DNA of 64,000 nt. It comes from Bifidobacterium callimiconis. Lineage in GTDB: Bacteria; Actinomycetota; Actinomycetes; Actinomycetales; Bifidobacteriaceae. Positions 46,525-55,277 of the stretch are shown here, piece by piece (position 1 is the first letter of the stretch; the number at the start of each line of letters is the position of its first letter). The stretch covers positions 24,971 to 88,970 of the forward strand of contig NZ_QXGJ01000011.1 of assembly GCF_003952005.1 (NCBI RefSeq), in the 5' to 3' direction. The notes beneath the pieces are model-generated. The model was not told the origin of the DNA and did not search any database. It saw only the letters and a list, made by a program, of their open reading frames with translations. A program made the translations under genes and the position numbers.

Positions 46525-49005
46525 TTGAGCACAGCCGTACTTTCTCCGCAGGAGACACGCATTCGGGAGCAGATCGAGCACAAGCCGGTCAGGCTTGAGC
46601 ACCACACGCGAGCCAACGACATTCTGGCCCGCATCCGTGCGGAGAAGCCGCACGTCGACGTGGAGCGCGGACTGCTGTTCACCGAAAGCTTCCGCCAGAC
46701 CGAAGGCGAGCCGCTGGTGCTGCGTTGGGCCAAGGCGCTCTACCACTACGCGGAGAAGGCCACCGTGTACATCGATCAGGATCAGCTGATCGTGGGCCGC
46801 GGCGGCGGTGAAGGCCGTTACGGCCTGCTCTACCCGGAACTCGACGGCGATACGCTCGACCTGGCCATTCAGAAGCTGCCGACGCGTGAAAGCTCGCCGT
46901 TCGACATCAGCCCCGAGGACGCCCGCGTGATCGTCGAGGAGATCGCCCCGTATTGGAAGGGCAAGACGTTCCACGAGGATCTGGCCAAGGCGCTGGGCCC
47001 GGAGACCATGAAGCTCACTTACAATCCCGACGAGGCGCTCACCTCCCGCTACGTGGTGAACGAGACCGCGTCGTTCCGCTCCAGCCTGCAGTGGGTGCAC
47101 GACTACGAGATCGTGCTGCAGAAGGGCTTCGGCGGACTGCGCGCCGAGGCACAGGAACGCCTGACGCAGCTCGACGAGTTCTCGCCGATCGACAACTGCG
47201 AAAAGCGTCCGTTCCTCGAGGCGGAGATCCTCACCGCAGACGCGATCATCCTGTGGGCCAACCGCCACGCCGATCTCGCCGAGCAGCTGGCCGCCGAGGA
47301 ATCCGATCCGAAGCGCGCCGCCGAACTCACCCGCATCGCGCAGACCTGCCGCTGGGTGCCCGAACACCCCGCCCGCACGTTCTACGAGGCCATGCAAAGC
47401 CAGTGGTTCACCCAGCTGTTCAGCCGCATCGAGCAGAAGACCGGCACCATCATCTCCAACGGCCGCATGGACCAGTACCTCTACCCGTTCTACAAGGCCG
47501 ACAAGGAAGCCGGACGCATCACCGCGGACGAGGCCCAGGAACTGTTCGAATGCATGTGGGTCGACATGGCCCAGTACATCGACCTGTACCTGTCCGACGC
47601 CGGCGGCGCGTTCAACGAAGGCTACGCGCACTGGGAGGCCGTGACCATCGGAGGCCAGACGCCGGAAGGCTACGACGCCACCAACGAACTCACCTACATT
47701 CTGCTCAAGTCCAAGCGCGAGTTCCCGCTCAACTACCCGGACCTGGCAGCGCGCATCCACACGCGCTCCCCGAAGCGCTACCTGCGCGAGGTGGCACTGA
47801 CCATCAAGAGCGGCGAAGGCTTCCCGAAACTGCTCAACGACGAGGACGTAGTGCCGCTGCTGCTCAGCAAGGGCGCGAAGTTCGACGAGGCGCTCGACTA
47901 CTCGGTGTCCGGCTGCGCCGAATGCCGCATGCCGAACCGCGACACCTACACCAGTCCGAACGCCTACATCAACTTCGCCGCCGCGCTGGAAATGGTGCTG
48001 TACAACGGCCGCATGCTCAAGTACGGCGATGAGGTGCTGGGCCTGGAGACCGGCGAGTTTGAGGACTTCACGAGCTTCGACGACCTGTTCGCCGCGTTCC
48101 TCAAGCAGCAGAACAACCTGCTCAAGCACGCGTTCATCCAGCAGCACGAGATCATTCGCCTGCGCGCCGAGCACTTCGCCACCCCGCTGGGTTCCATGCT
48201 GCAGAAGCTGTGCCGCGACTCGTGCATCGACCTGCACCAGCCGAAGATCCCGGGAGGCATCGATCTCGGCTACCTCGAGTACATGGGCTATGCCACGGTG
48301 ATCGACTCGCTCGCCGCCATCCGCAAGCTCGTGTTCGAGGATCATGTGATCACCCTCCACGAGCTCAAGGAGGCGTGCGCGCACGACTTCGAGGGCTACG
48401 AGGTGATCCGCCAGCTGCTGAAGAACGCGCCGTCCTACGGCAACGACGACCCGTACGCCGACGAGATCGGCAAGATCCTGGATCGTACGGCCCAGGAGTT
48501 CACCGCCAAATACTCCAAGCAGATCGGCGTGCACATGGACATCCGTCTGGTGCCGTTCACCAGCCACGTGCCATTCGGCAAGGTGGTGTCGGCCACGCCC
48601 GACGGCCGCCGCGCATACACGCCGCTGTCCGACGGTTCGTCCGCCGCGCAGGGCGCCGACCACGAGGGCCCCACCGCCATCCTGCTGTCGAACTACCTGA
48701 CCAAGAACTTCGACCACAACGAGCACGCCGGCCGTCTGCTCAACATCAAGCTCTCCCCCGGCTGCGTGGCGGGCAAGGAGGGCACGGAGAAGCTCGTCGA
48801 GTTCATCGAGACCTGGCGCGACCTCAAGCTGTGGCACGTGCAGTTCAACGTGATGAACAACGACACGCTGCGTGAGGCGCAGAAGCATCCGGAGCTGTAC
48901 CGCAACCTCATCGTGCGCATCGCCGGCTACTCCGCGTTCTTCACCGAACTGTCGAAGGACCTGCAGGACGAGCTCATCTCCCGCAACGAACAGGAAGCCT
49001 TCTAA
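46525..49005 (+). CDS. islA: Glycyl radical enzyme, predicted isethionate sulfite-lyase
   Basis: 826 residues from a TTG start with GGGAG six bases upstream; an ATG at 46486 is in frame but has no ribosome site. The radical site is RIAGYSAFF (Gly801) near the C terminus and the thiyl/base pair is GCAE (Cys464, Glu466). As I recall the Bilophila IslA numbering, its active-site residues are Arg189, Gln193, Trp374, Cys468, Glu470, Arg678, Phe682 and Gly805. All are present here four positions earlier: Arg185, Gln189, Trp370, Cys464, Glu466, Arg674, Phe678 and Gly801. The reaction is isethionate to acetaldehyde plus sulfite, oxygen-sensitive, in the cytoplasm. A different eliminase substrate is possible, but the taurine genes nearby support isethionate. 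Confidence 0.85.
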   Translation: MSTAVLSPQETRIREQIEHKPVRLEHHTRANDILARIRAEKPHVDVERGLLFTESFRQTEGEPLVLRWAKALYHYAEKATVYIDQDQLIVGRGGGEGRYGLLYPELDGDTLDLAIQKLPTRESSPFDISPEDARVIVEEIAPYWKGKTFHEDLAKALGPETMKLTYNPDEALTSRYVVNETASFRSSLQWVHDYEIVLQKGFGGLRAEAQERLTQLDEFSPIDNCEKRPFLEAEILTADAIILWANRHADLAEQLAAEESDPKRAAELTRIAQTCRWVPEHPARTFYEAMQSQWFTQLFSRIEQKTGTIISNGRMDQYLYPFYKADKEAGRITADEAQELFECMWVDMAQYIDLYLSDAGGAFNEGYAHWEAVTIGGQTPEGYDATNELTYILLKSKREFPLNYPDLAARIHTRSPKRYLREVALTIKSGEGFPKLLNDEDVVPLLLSKGAKFDEALDYSVSGCAECRMPNRDTYTSPNAYINFAAALEMVLYNGRMLKYGDEVLGLETGEFEDFTSFDDLFAAFLKQQNNLLKHAFIQQHEIIRLRAEHFATPLGSMLQKLCRDSCIDLHQPKIPGGIDLGYLEYMGYATVIDSLAAIRKLVFEDHVITLHELKEACAHDFEGYEVIRQLLKNAPSYGNDDPYADEIGKILDRTAQEFTAKYSKQIGVHMDIRLVPFTSHVPFGKVVSATPDGRRAYTPLSDGSSAAQGADHEGPTAILLSNYLTKNFDHNEHAGRLLNIKLSPGCVAGKEGTEKLVEFIETWRDLKLWHVQFNVMNNDTLREAQKHPELYRNLIVRIAGYSAFFTELSKDLQDELISRNEQEAF

Positions 49006-49011
49006 CCTCCT

Positions 49012-49320
49012 CGCCTGTCGGCTCCCCTCCCCAGATCGGAAACGCGCCAGCGCGTCCCCATCCTCGGCTCCCCTCTCCGAGGCTGAGCCCGTAAAGAAAA
49101 CGCCAGCGGCGTTTTCAGGGCTCAGGCGAGCCGACAGGCGAGCCAGCAATCCGCGACCGGCAGGTCGTCCACTCTTGCAGGACGAGCTGTCCGCCAACGG
49201 CAGACCAGAAGCTTTCGGCTCCCTTCCCCAGATCGGAAACACGCCAAGCGCGTCCCATTTCCGCGGCTCCCCTCCCTGAGGGGAGCTGTCCGCCGTTGGC
49301 GGACTGAGGGGAGCCACCAG
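49012..49320. repeat. Family B units and composite element copy 3 between islA and islB
   Basis: 49067-49205 is the composite element with compensatory changes relative to copies 1 and 2: CTGAGCCC with GGGCTCAG, AAAACGCC-AGC-GGCGTTTT, and CGACC-GGC-AGGTCG. Before and after it are two copies of GGCTCCC(C/T)TCCCCAGATCGG (49020 and 49217) and a family B unit at 49265-49315 with hairpin GTCCGCCGTTGGCGGAC. The block takes nearly all of the 366-bp gap inside the isl operon. Confidence 0.8.
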
Positions 49321-49371
49321 CCCATCCCCTTGCCAATCCCAACCCGACCCACATCACAGAAGCCCACCGAC

Positions 49372-50442
49372 ATGCAACCGTCACTAGCCACCCGCATTCT
49401 CGCGGACCGCGAGCAGTCCTCCAAGCCCACCGGCGAATGGCGACGGCTCATGCCCAAGGACTCGGCGCTGGTCTTCAACATCCAGCACTATTCACTGCAC
49501 GACGGCCCAGGCATCCGTACAATCGTCTTCCTCAAGGGATGCCCGCTGCGCTGCCCCTGGTGCAGCAACCCCGAATCGCAGCGATTCGGCCCCGAGGTCA
49601 GCTACGTGGCCGACAAATGCATCGCGGGCATGGGCTGCGACCGCTGCGCGTTGGCATGCCCCGGCGCAGTGCGGCCTGCGTCCGGCAATGGCATCGACGC
49701 CAACGATGACGCCAACACCAACCCCGCCGCCATCGATCTCAACCATGAGGCCCTCGACCGTCTTGATCTCAACGAACTCACCGGCTTCGCCAAGGCATGC
49801 CCGTCCAAGGCCCTCACTCTGGAAGGACATCCCATGCGCGTGGACGAGGTCCTCGACGTCGTGGAACGCGACGAGGTGTTCTTCGACCGCAGCGGCGGCG
49901 GCCTCACCGTCTCCGGAGGCGAGCCGCTCGCCCACCGCACGTTCCTCACGTCACTGCTCGCCGGCGCACACGAGCGCGGCATCTCCACCGCCATCGAAAC
50001 CTGCGGCTACGCGCCCTATGCCTCACTGGCGAGCGCCGCCGAACACCTCGACTACGTGCTCTTCGACATCAAGTCGATGGACGATGTGAAGCACCGCGAG
50101 TGGACCGGCTTCGGCAACGTGCGCATTCTCGACAACTTCCGCCGGCTGTGCACCGACCATCCGGAGATCCCCAAACTGGTGCGCACGCCGATCATCCCCG
50201 GCTTCAACAACTCGCGCGAGGACGTGGCCGCCATCATCGATTTCCTGCATTCCCTAGGCGGCACCGACGCGAACATCACCTACCAGCCGTTGCACTACCA
50301 CCGCTTCGGTGAAGGCAAGTACCACGCCCTCGGCCGCGATTACCCGATGGGCTCGGTCAAACTCGACGACGACCTGTTCAACGCGATCCGCGACGATGCG
50401 CTCGCCTCGGGACTCGCCGCCGAGGCCCTCTACCACGACTGA
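49372..50442 (+). CDS. islB: Glycyl radical enzyme activase (radical SAM), predicted IslB
   Basis: About 356 residues. The radical SAM motif CPLRCPWC follows FNIQHYSLHDGPGIRTIVFLKG. An inserted ferredoxin-like part carries more cysteines (KCIAGMGCDRCALACPG and ACPSKAL), as in activases of non-PFL glycyl radical enzymes. GGGLTVSGGEPLAH is the SAM-binding GGE motif. It makes the Gly801 radical on IslA. The start is uncertain: ATG at 49372, a TTG at 49330 or an ATG at 49450. Sequence between the two ferredoxin cysteine groups is Asn/Asp-rich and longer than usual. Confidence 0.9.
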   Translation: MQPSLATRILADREQSSKPTGEWRRLMPKDSALVFNIQHYSLHDGPGIRTIVFLKGCPLRCPWCSNPESQRFGPEVSYVADKCIAGMGCDRCALACPGAVRPASGNGIDANDDANTNPAAIDLNHEALDRLDLNELTGFAKACPSKALTLEGHPMRVDEVLDVVERDEVFFDRSGGGLTVSGGEPLAHRTFLTSLLAGAHERGISTAIETCGYAPYASLASAAEHLDYVLFDIKSMDDVKHREWTGFGNVRILDNFRRLCTDHPEIPKLVRTPIIPGFNNSREDVAAIIDFLHSLGGTDANITYQPLHYHRFGEGKYHALGRDYPMGSVKLDDDLFNAIRDDALASGLAAEALYHD

Positions 50443-50511
50443 CGTCCGTTTCCCGCGCTCCCGCATGCCGGTGAAGCGCGACGCCTCTGGCACACCGGCA
50501 CCGGCGCGAAA

Positions 50512-50712
50512 CGGCAATCTCCAAGTTCTGAAGTGATTTCGTGACATTGCAGAGGTCAATCTCCAAGTTCTGAAGTAGCTATACCGCATATCCGGAGTAT
50601 GCACGTTGAAATTCCAACCGTCATACTCGGAAGCATCGGCGCAACTACTTCAGAACTTGGAGATTGATGTCTGCAGGATCCCCGAATCACTTCAGAACTC
50701 GGAGATTCTGCC
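50512..50712. repeat. Family D nested inverted repeat, copy 2
   Basis: Forward units CAATCTCCAAGTTCTGAAGT at 50515 and 50560, centre TTGAAATTCCAAC (50608-50620), inverted units ACTTCAGAACTTGGAGATTG (near 50647) and TCACTTCAGAACTCGGAGATT (near 50686). Same architecture as 25969-26159. It lies between the convergent islB and tauB genes and may serve as terminator. Confidence 0.85.
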
Positions 50713-50734
50713 ATCGACCACAAACCGCGAACCA

Positions 50735-51517
50735 TCACGCATGAATCGCCGCCGAGATCCGCGTCTCCAACGTTCTGAACTCCTCCGTGTCACGCACGGC
50801 ATCAATGTCCTCGGGATGTTCCGGGTCACGCGGCACATCCACGGGGATATCCATGAGCACCGTGCCCGGATGCGCGCTCATCACCACCACGCGCGTGCCG
50901 AGGAAGATCGCCTCGTCCACGCTGTGGGTGATGAAAAACACGGTCTTGCGCTTCTCCTGCCAGATGCGCCGCAGCTCCACCTGCAGGTTCTCCCGGGTCA
51001 ACGCGTCCAACGCGCCGAACGGCTCGTCCATCAGCACCACCGCGGGATCGGCGGCCAGCACGCGGGCGATCTGCGCACGCTGCTGCATGCCTCCGGACAG
51101 CTCGTAGGGCTTGCGATCAGCCGCGTCGGATAATCCCACCATCGACAGGTACTCGTTGGCTACATGCCGGCGCCGAACGGCATCGACGCCCTGCATGCGT
51201 AGGCCGAATTCCACGTTGCGCCTCACGTTCAACCACGGGTACAGCTGCGGCTTCTGGAACACCACGCCTCGTTCGGGACTGGGCCCGGCAACCGGCCGAC
51301 CGTCAATGAGGATCTCCCCTTCGGTGGGCTTGTCGAATCCGGCGAGCATGCGCAGCAACGTGGTCTTGCCGCACCCGGACTGTCCCACCACGGTGATGAA
51401 ATCATGCGCGTCGATCGTCAGGTTGACGTCGTGCAGCGCGGTCACGTCCTCGCCCCGGTCGGTGTGGAATCGTTTGGTCACGCCGCGGATCGCAACGGCT
51501 GGCTGATTGTCGGTCAT
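50735..51517 (-). CDS. tauB: Taurine-type ABC transporter ATPase
   Basis: 260 residues with Walker A GQSGCGKTT, Q-loop VVFQKPQLYPW, signature LSGGMQQR and Walker [13 protein letters not shown]. TauB/SsuB group. It is the last gene of the tauF-tauC-tauA-tauB operon. Distinct from the ATPase at 43347, so the island has two complete importers. Confidence 0.9.
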   Translation of the reverse strand: MTDNQPAVAIRGVTKRFHTDRGEDVTALHDVNLTIDAHDFITVVGQSGCGKTTLLRMLAGFDKPTEGEILIDGRPVAGPSPERGVVFQKPQLYPWLNVRRNVEFGLRMQGVDAVRRRHVANEYLSMVGLSDAADRKPYELSGGMQQRAQIARVLAADPAVVLMDEPFGALDALTRENLQVELRRIWQEKRKTVFFITHSVDEAIFLGTRVVVMSAHPGTVLMDIPVDVPRDPEHPEDIDAVRDTEEFRTLETRISAAIHA

Positions 51518-51584
51518 ATGCGTCTGCTCCCTACCTGCCTGTCTTGTTCGTTGCCTTGCGCGCCTTGCCCGCGCACGCCCGCAC

Positions 51585-52661
51585 CTACTTGCTTGCCTTC
51601 TGGATCGCGTCGGTGTACAGCGCCGAGTCGTAGCTGGATGCCACGGTGTCGAGTCCGCCCTGGTTCTTCAGGAACTCGGCGGTCTTGGAGAACACGCCCG
51701 GCAGATCGTCGAAGGCCTTGGCCTGCTCGGCAGCGTCAAGGTACGTGTATCCCTTGAGCTGCTGACGCACCTGATCGGGCTTCACGTTGAGCTGCACGGC
51801 GATGGAGTCCACGGCCGTGTCGTCGGCCTTCTTCACCTGCTGCACGGCGTGGTTCTCCACCGCGGTCCAGGTGTCGAGCACGCCTGGATTGTTCTTGATG
51901 AACGTGCTGTCCGCGATCTCCAGATCGTATGTGGGAGCGCCCGTCCTGGCGGTTTCGGCGCTTGACGTCACCGTGGTGCCGCCCTTCTCCTTGAGCTGGC
52001 TGAGCACCGGATCCCACACCCATGCGGCGTCGATCTCCTTGCGTTCCCACGCGGCCGGCATCTTGTCGGGGTCGAGATTCACCAGCTTCACGTCGGACTC
52101 GGTCAGCCCGGCCTCGCTCAGTGCGGACAGCAGGCTGAAGTGCGAGGTGGAGCCGAACGGCACGGCGATGGTCTTGCCCTTGAGGTCCTTGATCGACGAG
52201 ACGCCCTGCGCCTGCGTGACCAGCGACTCGGCCTCGCCGATCACGTCGTTGATCCACACCACCTGCACGGGAAGGTTGAGCGGACCGCTCACGGCCTTCA
52301 CCGACGGACTGGACCCCAGCAGCGCGATGTCCAGCGACTTCGCGCCGAACGCCTGCAGTACGTCGGCGCCGGAGTTGAACTGGCTCCATTTGATGGTCGC
52401 CTTGGGCAGGCAGGATTCCAGCAGCTTCTGGTCCTTCACCACCAGATCGGCGTTCGGAATCGCCTGCCATCCCACGCGCACGGTTCCGGTGAAGTCGTTG
52501 TTGACGTCGGTCGGGCACTTGCCGCTCGACGAGGACGCGCTCGTGTTGCCGGCCACCTGATCGGCCGTCTGCATTCCCCCGCACGCCGCGAGCGACAGTA
52601 CCGCGGCACCGGCCGCGATGATGGACAATGTCTTGCTGAACCACGTGTTCGATTTCGGCAT
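51585..52661 (-). CDS. tauA: Taurine-type ABC substrate-binding lipoprotein
   Basis: 358 residues. Lipoprotein signal AAVLSLAACGG (Cys near residue 27) and a TauA-like domain: VRVGWQAIPNADLVVK, IALLGSSPSVKAV, IAVPFGSTSHFSLLSAL and AAWVWDPVLSQL. The AAWVWDPV stretch is common in taurine-binding proteins. The ATG at 52661 has AGGGGGAG. It is between the permease and ATPase genes. Confidence 0.9.
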   Translation of the reverse strand: MPKSNTWFSKTLSIIAAGAAVLSLAACGGMQTADQVAGNTSASSSSGKCPTDVNNDFTGTVRVGWQAIPNADLVVKDQKLLESCLPKATIKWSQFNSGADVLQAFGAKSLDIALLGSSPSVKAVSGPLNLPVQVVWINDVIGEAESLVTQAQGVSSIKDLKGKTIAVPFGSTSHFSLLSALSEAGLTESDVKLVNLDPDKMPAAWERKEIDAAWVWDPVLSQLKEKGGTTVTSSAETARTGAPTYDLEIADSTFIKNNPGVLDTWTAVENHAVQQVKKADDTAVDSIAVQLNVKPDQVRQQLKGYTYLDAAEQAKAFDDLPGVFSKTAEFLKNQGGLDTVASSYDSALYTDAIQKASK

Positions 52662-52779
52662 GGTTCTCCCCCTTGATTGTGTGATTGTGATTGTCGGCCG
52701 CCGCCCGCGAACCCCCATTCGCGTACGGCGGCCAAGATCGTGATCGGGAACGCGTCCCCCGACGCGCCCCGACGAACAT

Positions 52780-53679
52780 CTACTCCTTGCCGACCCACGG
52801 CGTGAGCGCGCGGATCACCAGCTGAATCAGCCCGTCGAGCACGAGCGCCGCCGCGCCGATCACCAGGATGCACGCAATGGTCAGCGGCGTGTTCATCTCG
52901 GTGCCGGACAGGTAGGCGAGCGCACCGATGCCCGGGATGCCGTTGTTGAGTTCGGCGGCCACCACGGTGGTCCACGCGAATCCGACGGCCAGCCGAATGC
53001 CGTTGAGCACCGACGGCAGCGTGCTCGGGAACATCACGTGCACGAGCAGCTGCAGACGGTTCGCACCCAGCGAGAGCGCCGAGTTGAGACGGTCGCGGTT
53101 CACGCCAGAGATGCCGTCGATGGTGGCGAGCACGATCGGCGGGAACGCGGCGAGGAACAGCAGCCAGATCTTGGTGGTGTCGCCGATGCCGAACCAGACG
53201 ATCAGCAGACCGATGTAGCCCAGCGGCGGCAGCGCGCGAATGAAGTTGATGTACGGCATGATGAGCCGGTTGAGCACCGTCACGTTGGCAAGGATGAATC
53301 CGACGACCACGCCGAAGCCGATGGCGAGCGCCAGTCCCACGCCGATGCGTTCGAGGCTCATGAGCAGATGCTGCCACAGGAAGTACTGCTGCACGCCGCA
53401 GACGATGCGGTCAGATCCGACCGCGATCGGATTGCAGGTGTTCGCCTTCACGAACGCGTCCCACACCGCGCCCGGACTGGGCAGGTACAGCGGGCTGACC
53501 AGCTTTGCGGCGGTCACCGCCCACCAGACGGCCAAGAACGCGAGCAGGGAGATCGCACCCTGCACCTTGCCCACGGTCACGCGCCCGGTGGTTCTCGACG
53601 AGCCGGGCTCACCGGCCTGTCCGAATATGCTGCGGATGCGTTCCGTCACCTTGGCGGCGGGCATGATTGCTGCGGTCAT
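52780..53679 (-). CDS. tauC: Taurine-type ABC transporter permease
   Basis: 299 residues with about six hydrophobic segments. FIRALPPLGYIGLLIVWFGIG and LSLGANRLQLLVHVMFPSTL mark the TauC family. Its ATG overlaps the tauF stop in ATGA, which indicates translational coupling with tauF. Confidence 0.92.
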   Translation of the reverse strand: MTAAIMPAAKVTERIRSIFGQAGEPGSSRTTGRVTVGKVQGAISLLAFLAVWWAVTAAKLVSPLYLPSPGAVWDAFVKANTCNPIAVGSDRIVCGVQQYFLWQHLLMSLERIGVGLALAIGFGVVVGFILANVTVLNRLIMPYINFIRALPPLGYIGLLIVWFGIGDTTKIWLLFLAAFPPIVLATIDGISGVNRDRLNSALSLGANRLQLLVHVMFPSTLPSVLNGIRLAVGFAWTTVVAAELNNGIPGIGALAYLSGTEMNTPLTIACILVIGAAALVLDGLIQLVIRALTPWVGKE

Positions 53680-54893
53680 TGACGTTCCTCTCGTTCATTC
53701 GCGCCGGGTTCGCCCAGGCGCTGATTGCTGATGTTCGGATCGCCCGCATACGACGAACTGCTCGACGCGAGCCGGTGGAACAGGTCCAGAAGGATGTCAT
53801 CGGTGATGACGACGGGATTGTTAAGAAGATTCGGATGATGGCTGTCCCGCACCAGCGCCTCGATGGCCGGTTCATCCAAGTCCAGATCGGCGAGACTCTC
53901 GCGCAGATGCAGCGCCCGACGCAGGTCGGCGATGGCGTCGGCCAGTCCGTCGGCATCGCGATACCCCAACGCCCGGCCCAGCGCGTCCGCCCGGCCTTCC
54001 GGGTCCGCGGCGTTCACGCGGGTGAAGTAGTCAAGCGTCAGCGCGCACGCCTCGCCATGCGCGATGCCGTAGCGGTTGGTCAGCGGGAACGAGCACGCGT
54101 GACTCGACGTGGTCTTCGGCAGGGTGAACGCCAGTCCGGCGATCACCGACGCCTCGCACATGCGCTCGCGCGCCTCGCGGTCGTCGGGCCGCTCCACGGC
54201 CGTGGGCAGAAAGTCGAACACCAGTCGGGCGGCGTGCACGGCGAGCGCGTCGCAGATGGGCTGATGTCCCACACTCCAATACCCCTCGATGGCCTGACTG
54301 AGCACGTCCATACCCGTGCACGCGGTCACATACGGCGGCACGGTATACGTGAGCTCGGGGTCGACGATCGCCAGTTCGGGATAGAAGCCGTTGGACACGA
54401 TGGGCGCCTTGACTCCGGCCGCGCGATCGGTCAGCACGGAGACGCAGGTGACCTCGCTGCCGGTTCCGGCGGTCGTCGGCACGGCGATCAGCGGCAGGTG
54501 CCCCAATGGCAGCGGCTTGCCCGTGCCGTGATAGTCACGGATCGATCCGACGGTCTCCCTGCTGCCGACACCGATCACGGACGCCGCCTTGGCCAGGTCG
54601 AGCGCGCTGCCGCCGCCAAGCGCCACGATGAATCCGAGGTCTCGTTCGCGGATGAGTTCGGCGCAGGCGTCCACTTCGGTCACGTCGGGATTGGGAGAGA
54701 AGTCGCTGAACACGGCATCGATCGCACCACGCCCAGAGTCGACGACCCGCTGCGCCAGACCGCTGCGCACACTGTGCCCGCCGGCCACGAGCAGCCCGCG
54801 GTACAGGCCGCGTTCACGAGCCGCGTCGCCGATTTCCGACACTCGGCCGGCGCCGAATCGGATATCGACCGGTTGCGTGTAGTTCCAGATCAT
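53676..54893 (-). CDS. tauF: Metal-dependent alcohol dehydrogenase, predicted sulfoacetaldehyde reductase TauF
   Basis: 405 residues of the group III (iron-type) alcohol dehydrogenase fold. The NAD-binding GGGSALDLAKA is at about 93-103. Metal-site positions are Asp196, Gln200, His265 and His279 (GMDVLSQAIEGYW; SSHACSFPL; GIAHGEA). The second usual His is Gln here. A sulfoacetaldehyde reductase of this family, TauF, has to my memory been described in Bifidobacterium kashiwanohense. It would reduce sulfoacetaldehyde to isethionate with NADH. The position upstream of and coupled to tauC, and divergent from toa, supports this. The start at 54893 has GAGGGGGAA. Confidence 0.85.
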   Translation of the reverse strand: MIWNYTQPVDIRFGAGRVSEIGDAARERGLYRGLLVAGGHSVRSGLAQRVVDSGRGAIDAVFSDFSPNPDVTEVDACAELIRERDLGFIVALGGGSALDLAKAASVIGVGSRETVGSIRDYHGTGKPLPLGHLPLIAVPTTAGTGSEVTCVSVLTDRAAGVKAPIVSNGFYPELAIVDPELTYTVPPYVTACTGMDVLSQAIEGYWSVGHQPICDALAVHAARLVFDFLPTAVERPDDREARERMCEASVIAGLAFTLPKTTSSHACSFPLTNRYGIAHGEACALTLDYFTRVNAADPEGRADALGRALGYRDADGLADAIADLRRALHLRESLADLDLDEPAIEALVRDSHHPNLLNNPVVITDDILLDLFHRLASSSSSYAGDPNISNQRLGEPGANEREERQ

Positions 54894-55103
54894 GAGTGAC
54901 GGTTCCCCCTCTCCGACGGCATACGATCGTCGTGTAGACTTCGTCGACCGTCGGTACGTTTGGTGCATGTGGCACGTGTGATACGGACCGGCCGGAGGCA
55001 TCCCCTCCCCCGACCGGTCATCGTGGAGATTCCGGTGTGTCGCCGGAATCTGTTCCCACCGTATTCCCTTCGGAACGCGAACAATCCCAAAATCGGAAAA
55101 TGA

Positions 55104-55128
55104 CCTATAGGCATTCGCTATGACGGCT
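55104..55128 (-). promoter_or_regulatory. Shared promoter motif upstream of tauF
   Basis: On the minus strand: AGCCGTCATAGC-N7-CTATAGG, that is CATAGC, seven bases, TATAGG. AGCCGTCATA is identical to the hemB site. It lies about 210 bp before tauF in the 384-bp region divergent from toa. Confidence 0.65.
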
Positions 55129-55172
55129 TACTATTCCGCGTATTCCTTGGGATTACGCGGCATGGACGGTCT

Positions 55173-55201
55173 TTTTGCGCACCGTCGCCGCCGCGTATAC
55201 T
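55173..55201 (+). promoter_or_regulatory. Candidate promoter of toa
   Basis: TTTGCG-N17-TATACT, with TATACT at 55196-55201, 77 bp before the toa start. The -10 is good and the -35 weak. The shared CATARC motif does not face this gene. Confidence 0.4.
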
Positions 55202-55277
55202 GCCAATCAGCCCACACCGATCGTGGGTAGTCCAACATTCATGCCGGTGGGGGCCGGCATCACATAAAGGGGATTGT

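Noticed and set aside
46525..49005. Pyruvate formate-lyase or choline TMA-lyase
   Set aside because: PFL has two adjacent cysteines in the active site (CC), while here it is C-A-E. CutC genes come with microcompartment or choline genes. The residue pattern and the taurine genes fit IslA better.
46507..49317. 936-residue ORF antisense to islA
   Set aside because: It mirrors the islA coding frame, has no recognisable domain and lacks a ribosome site.
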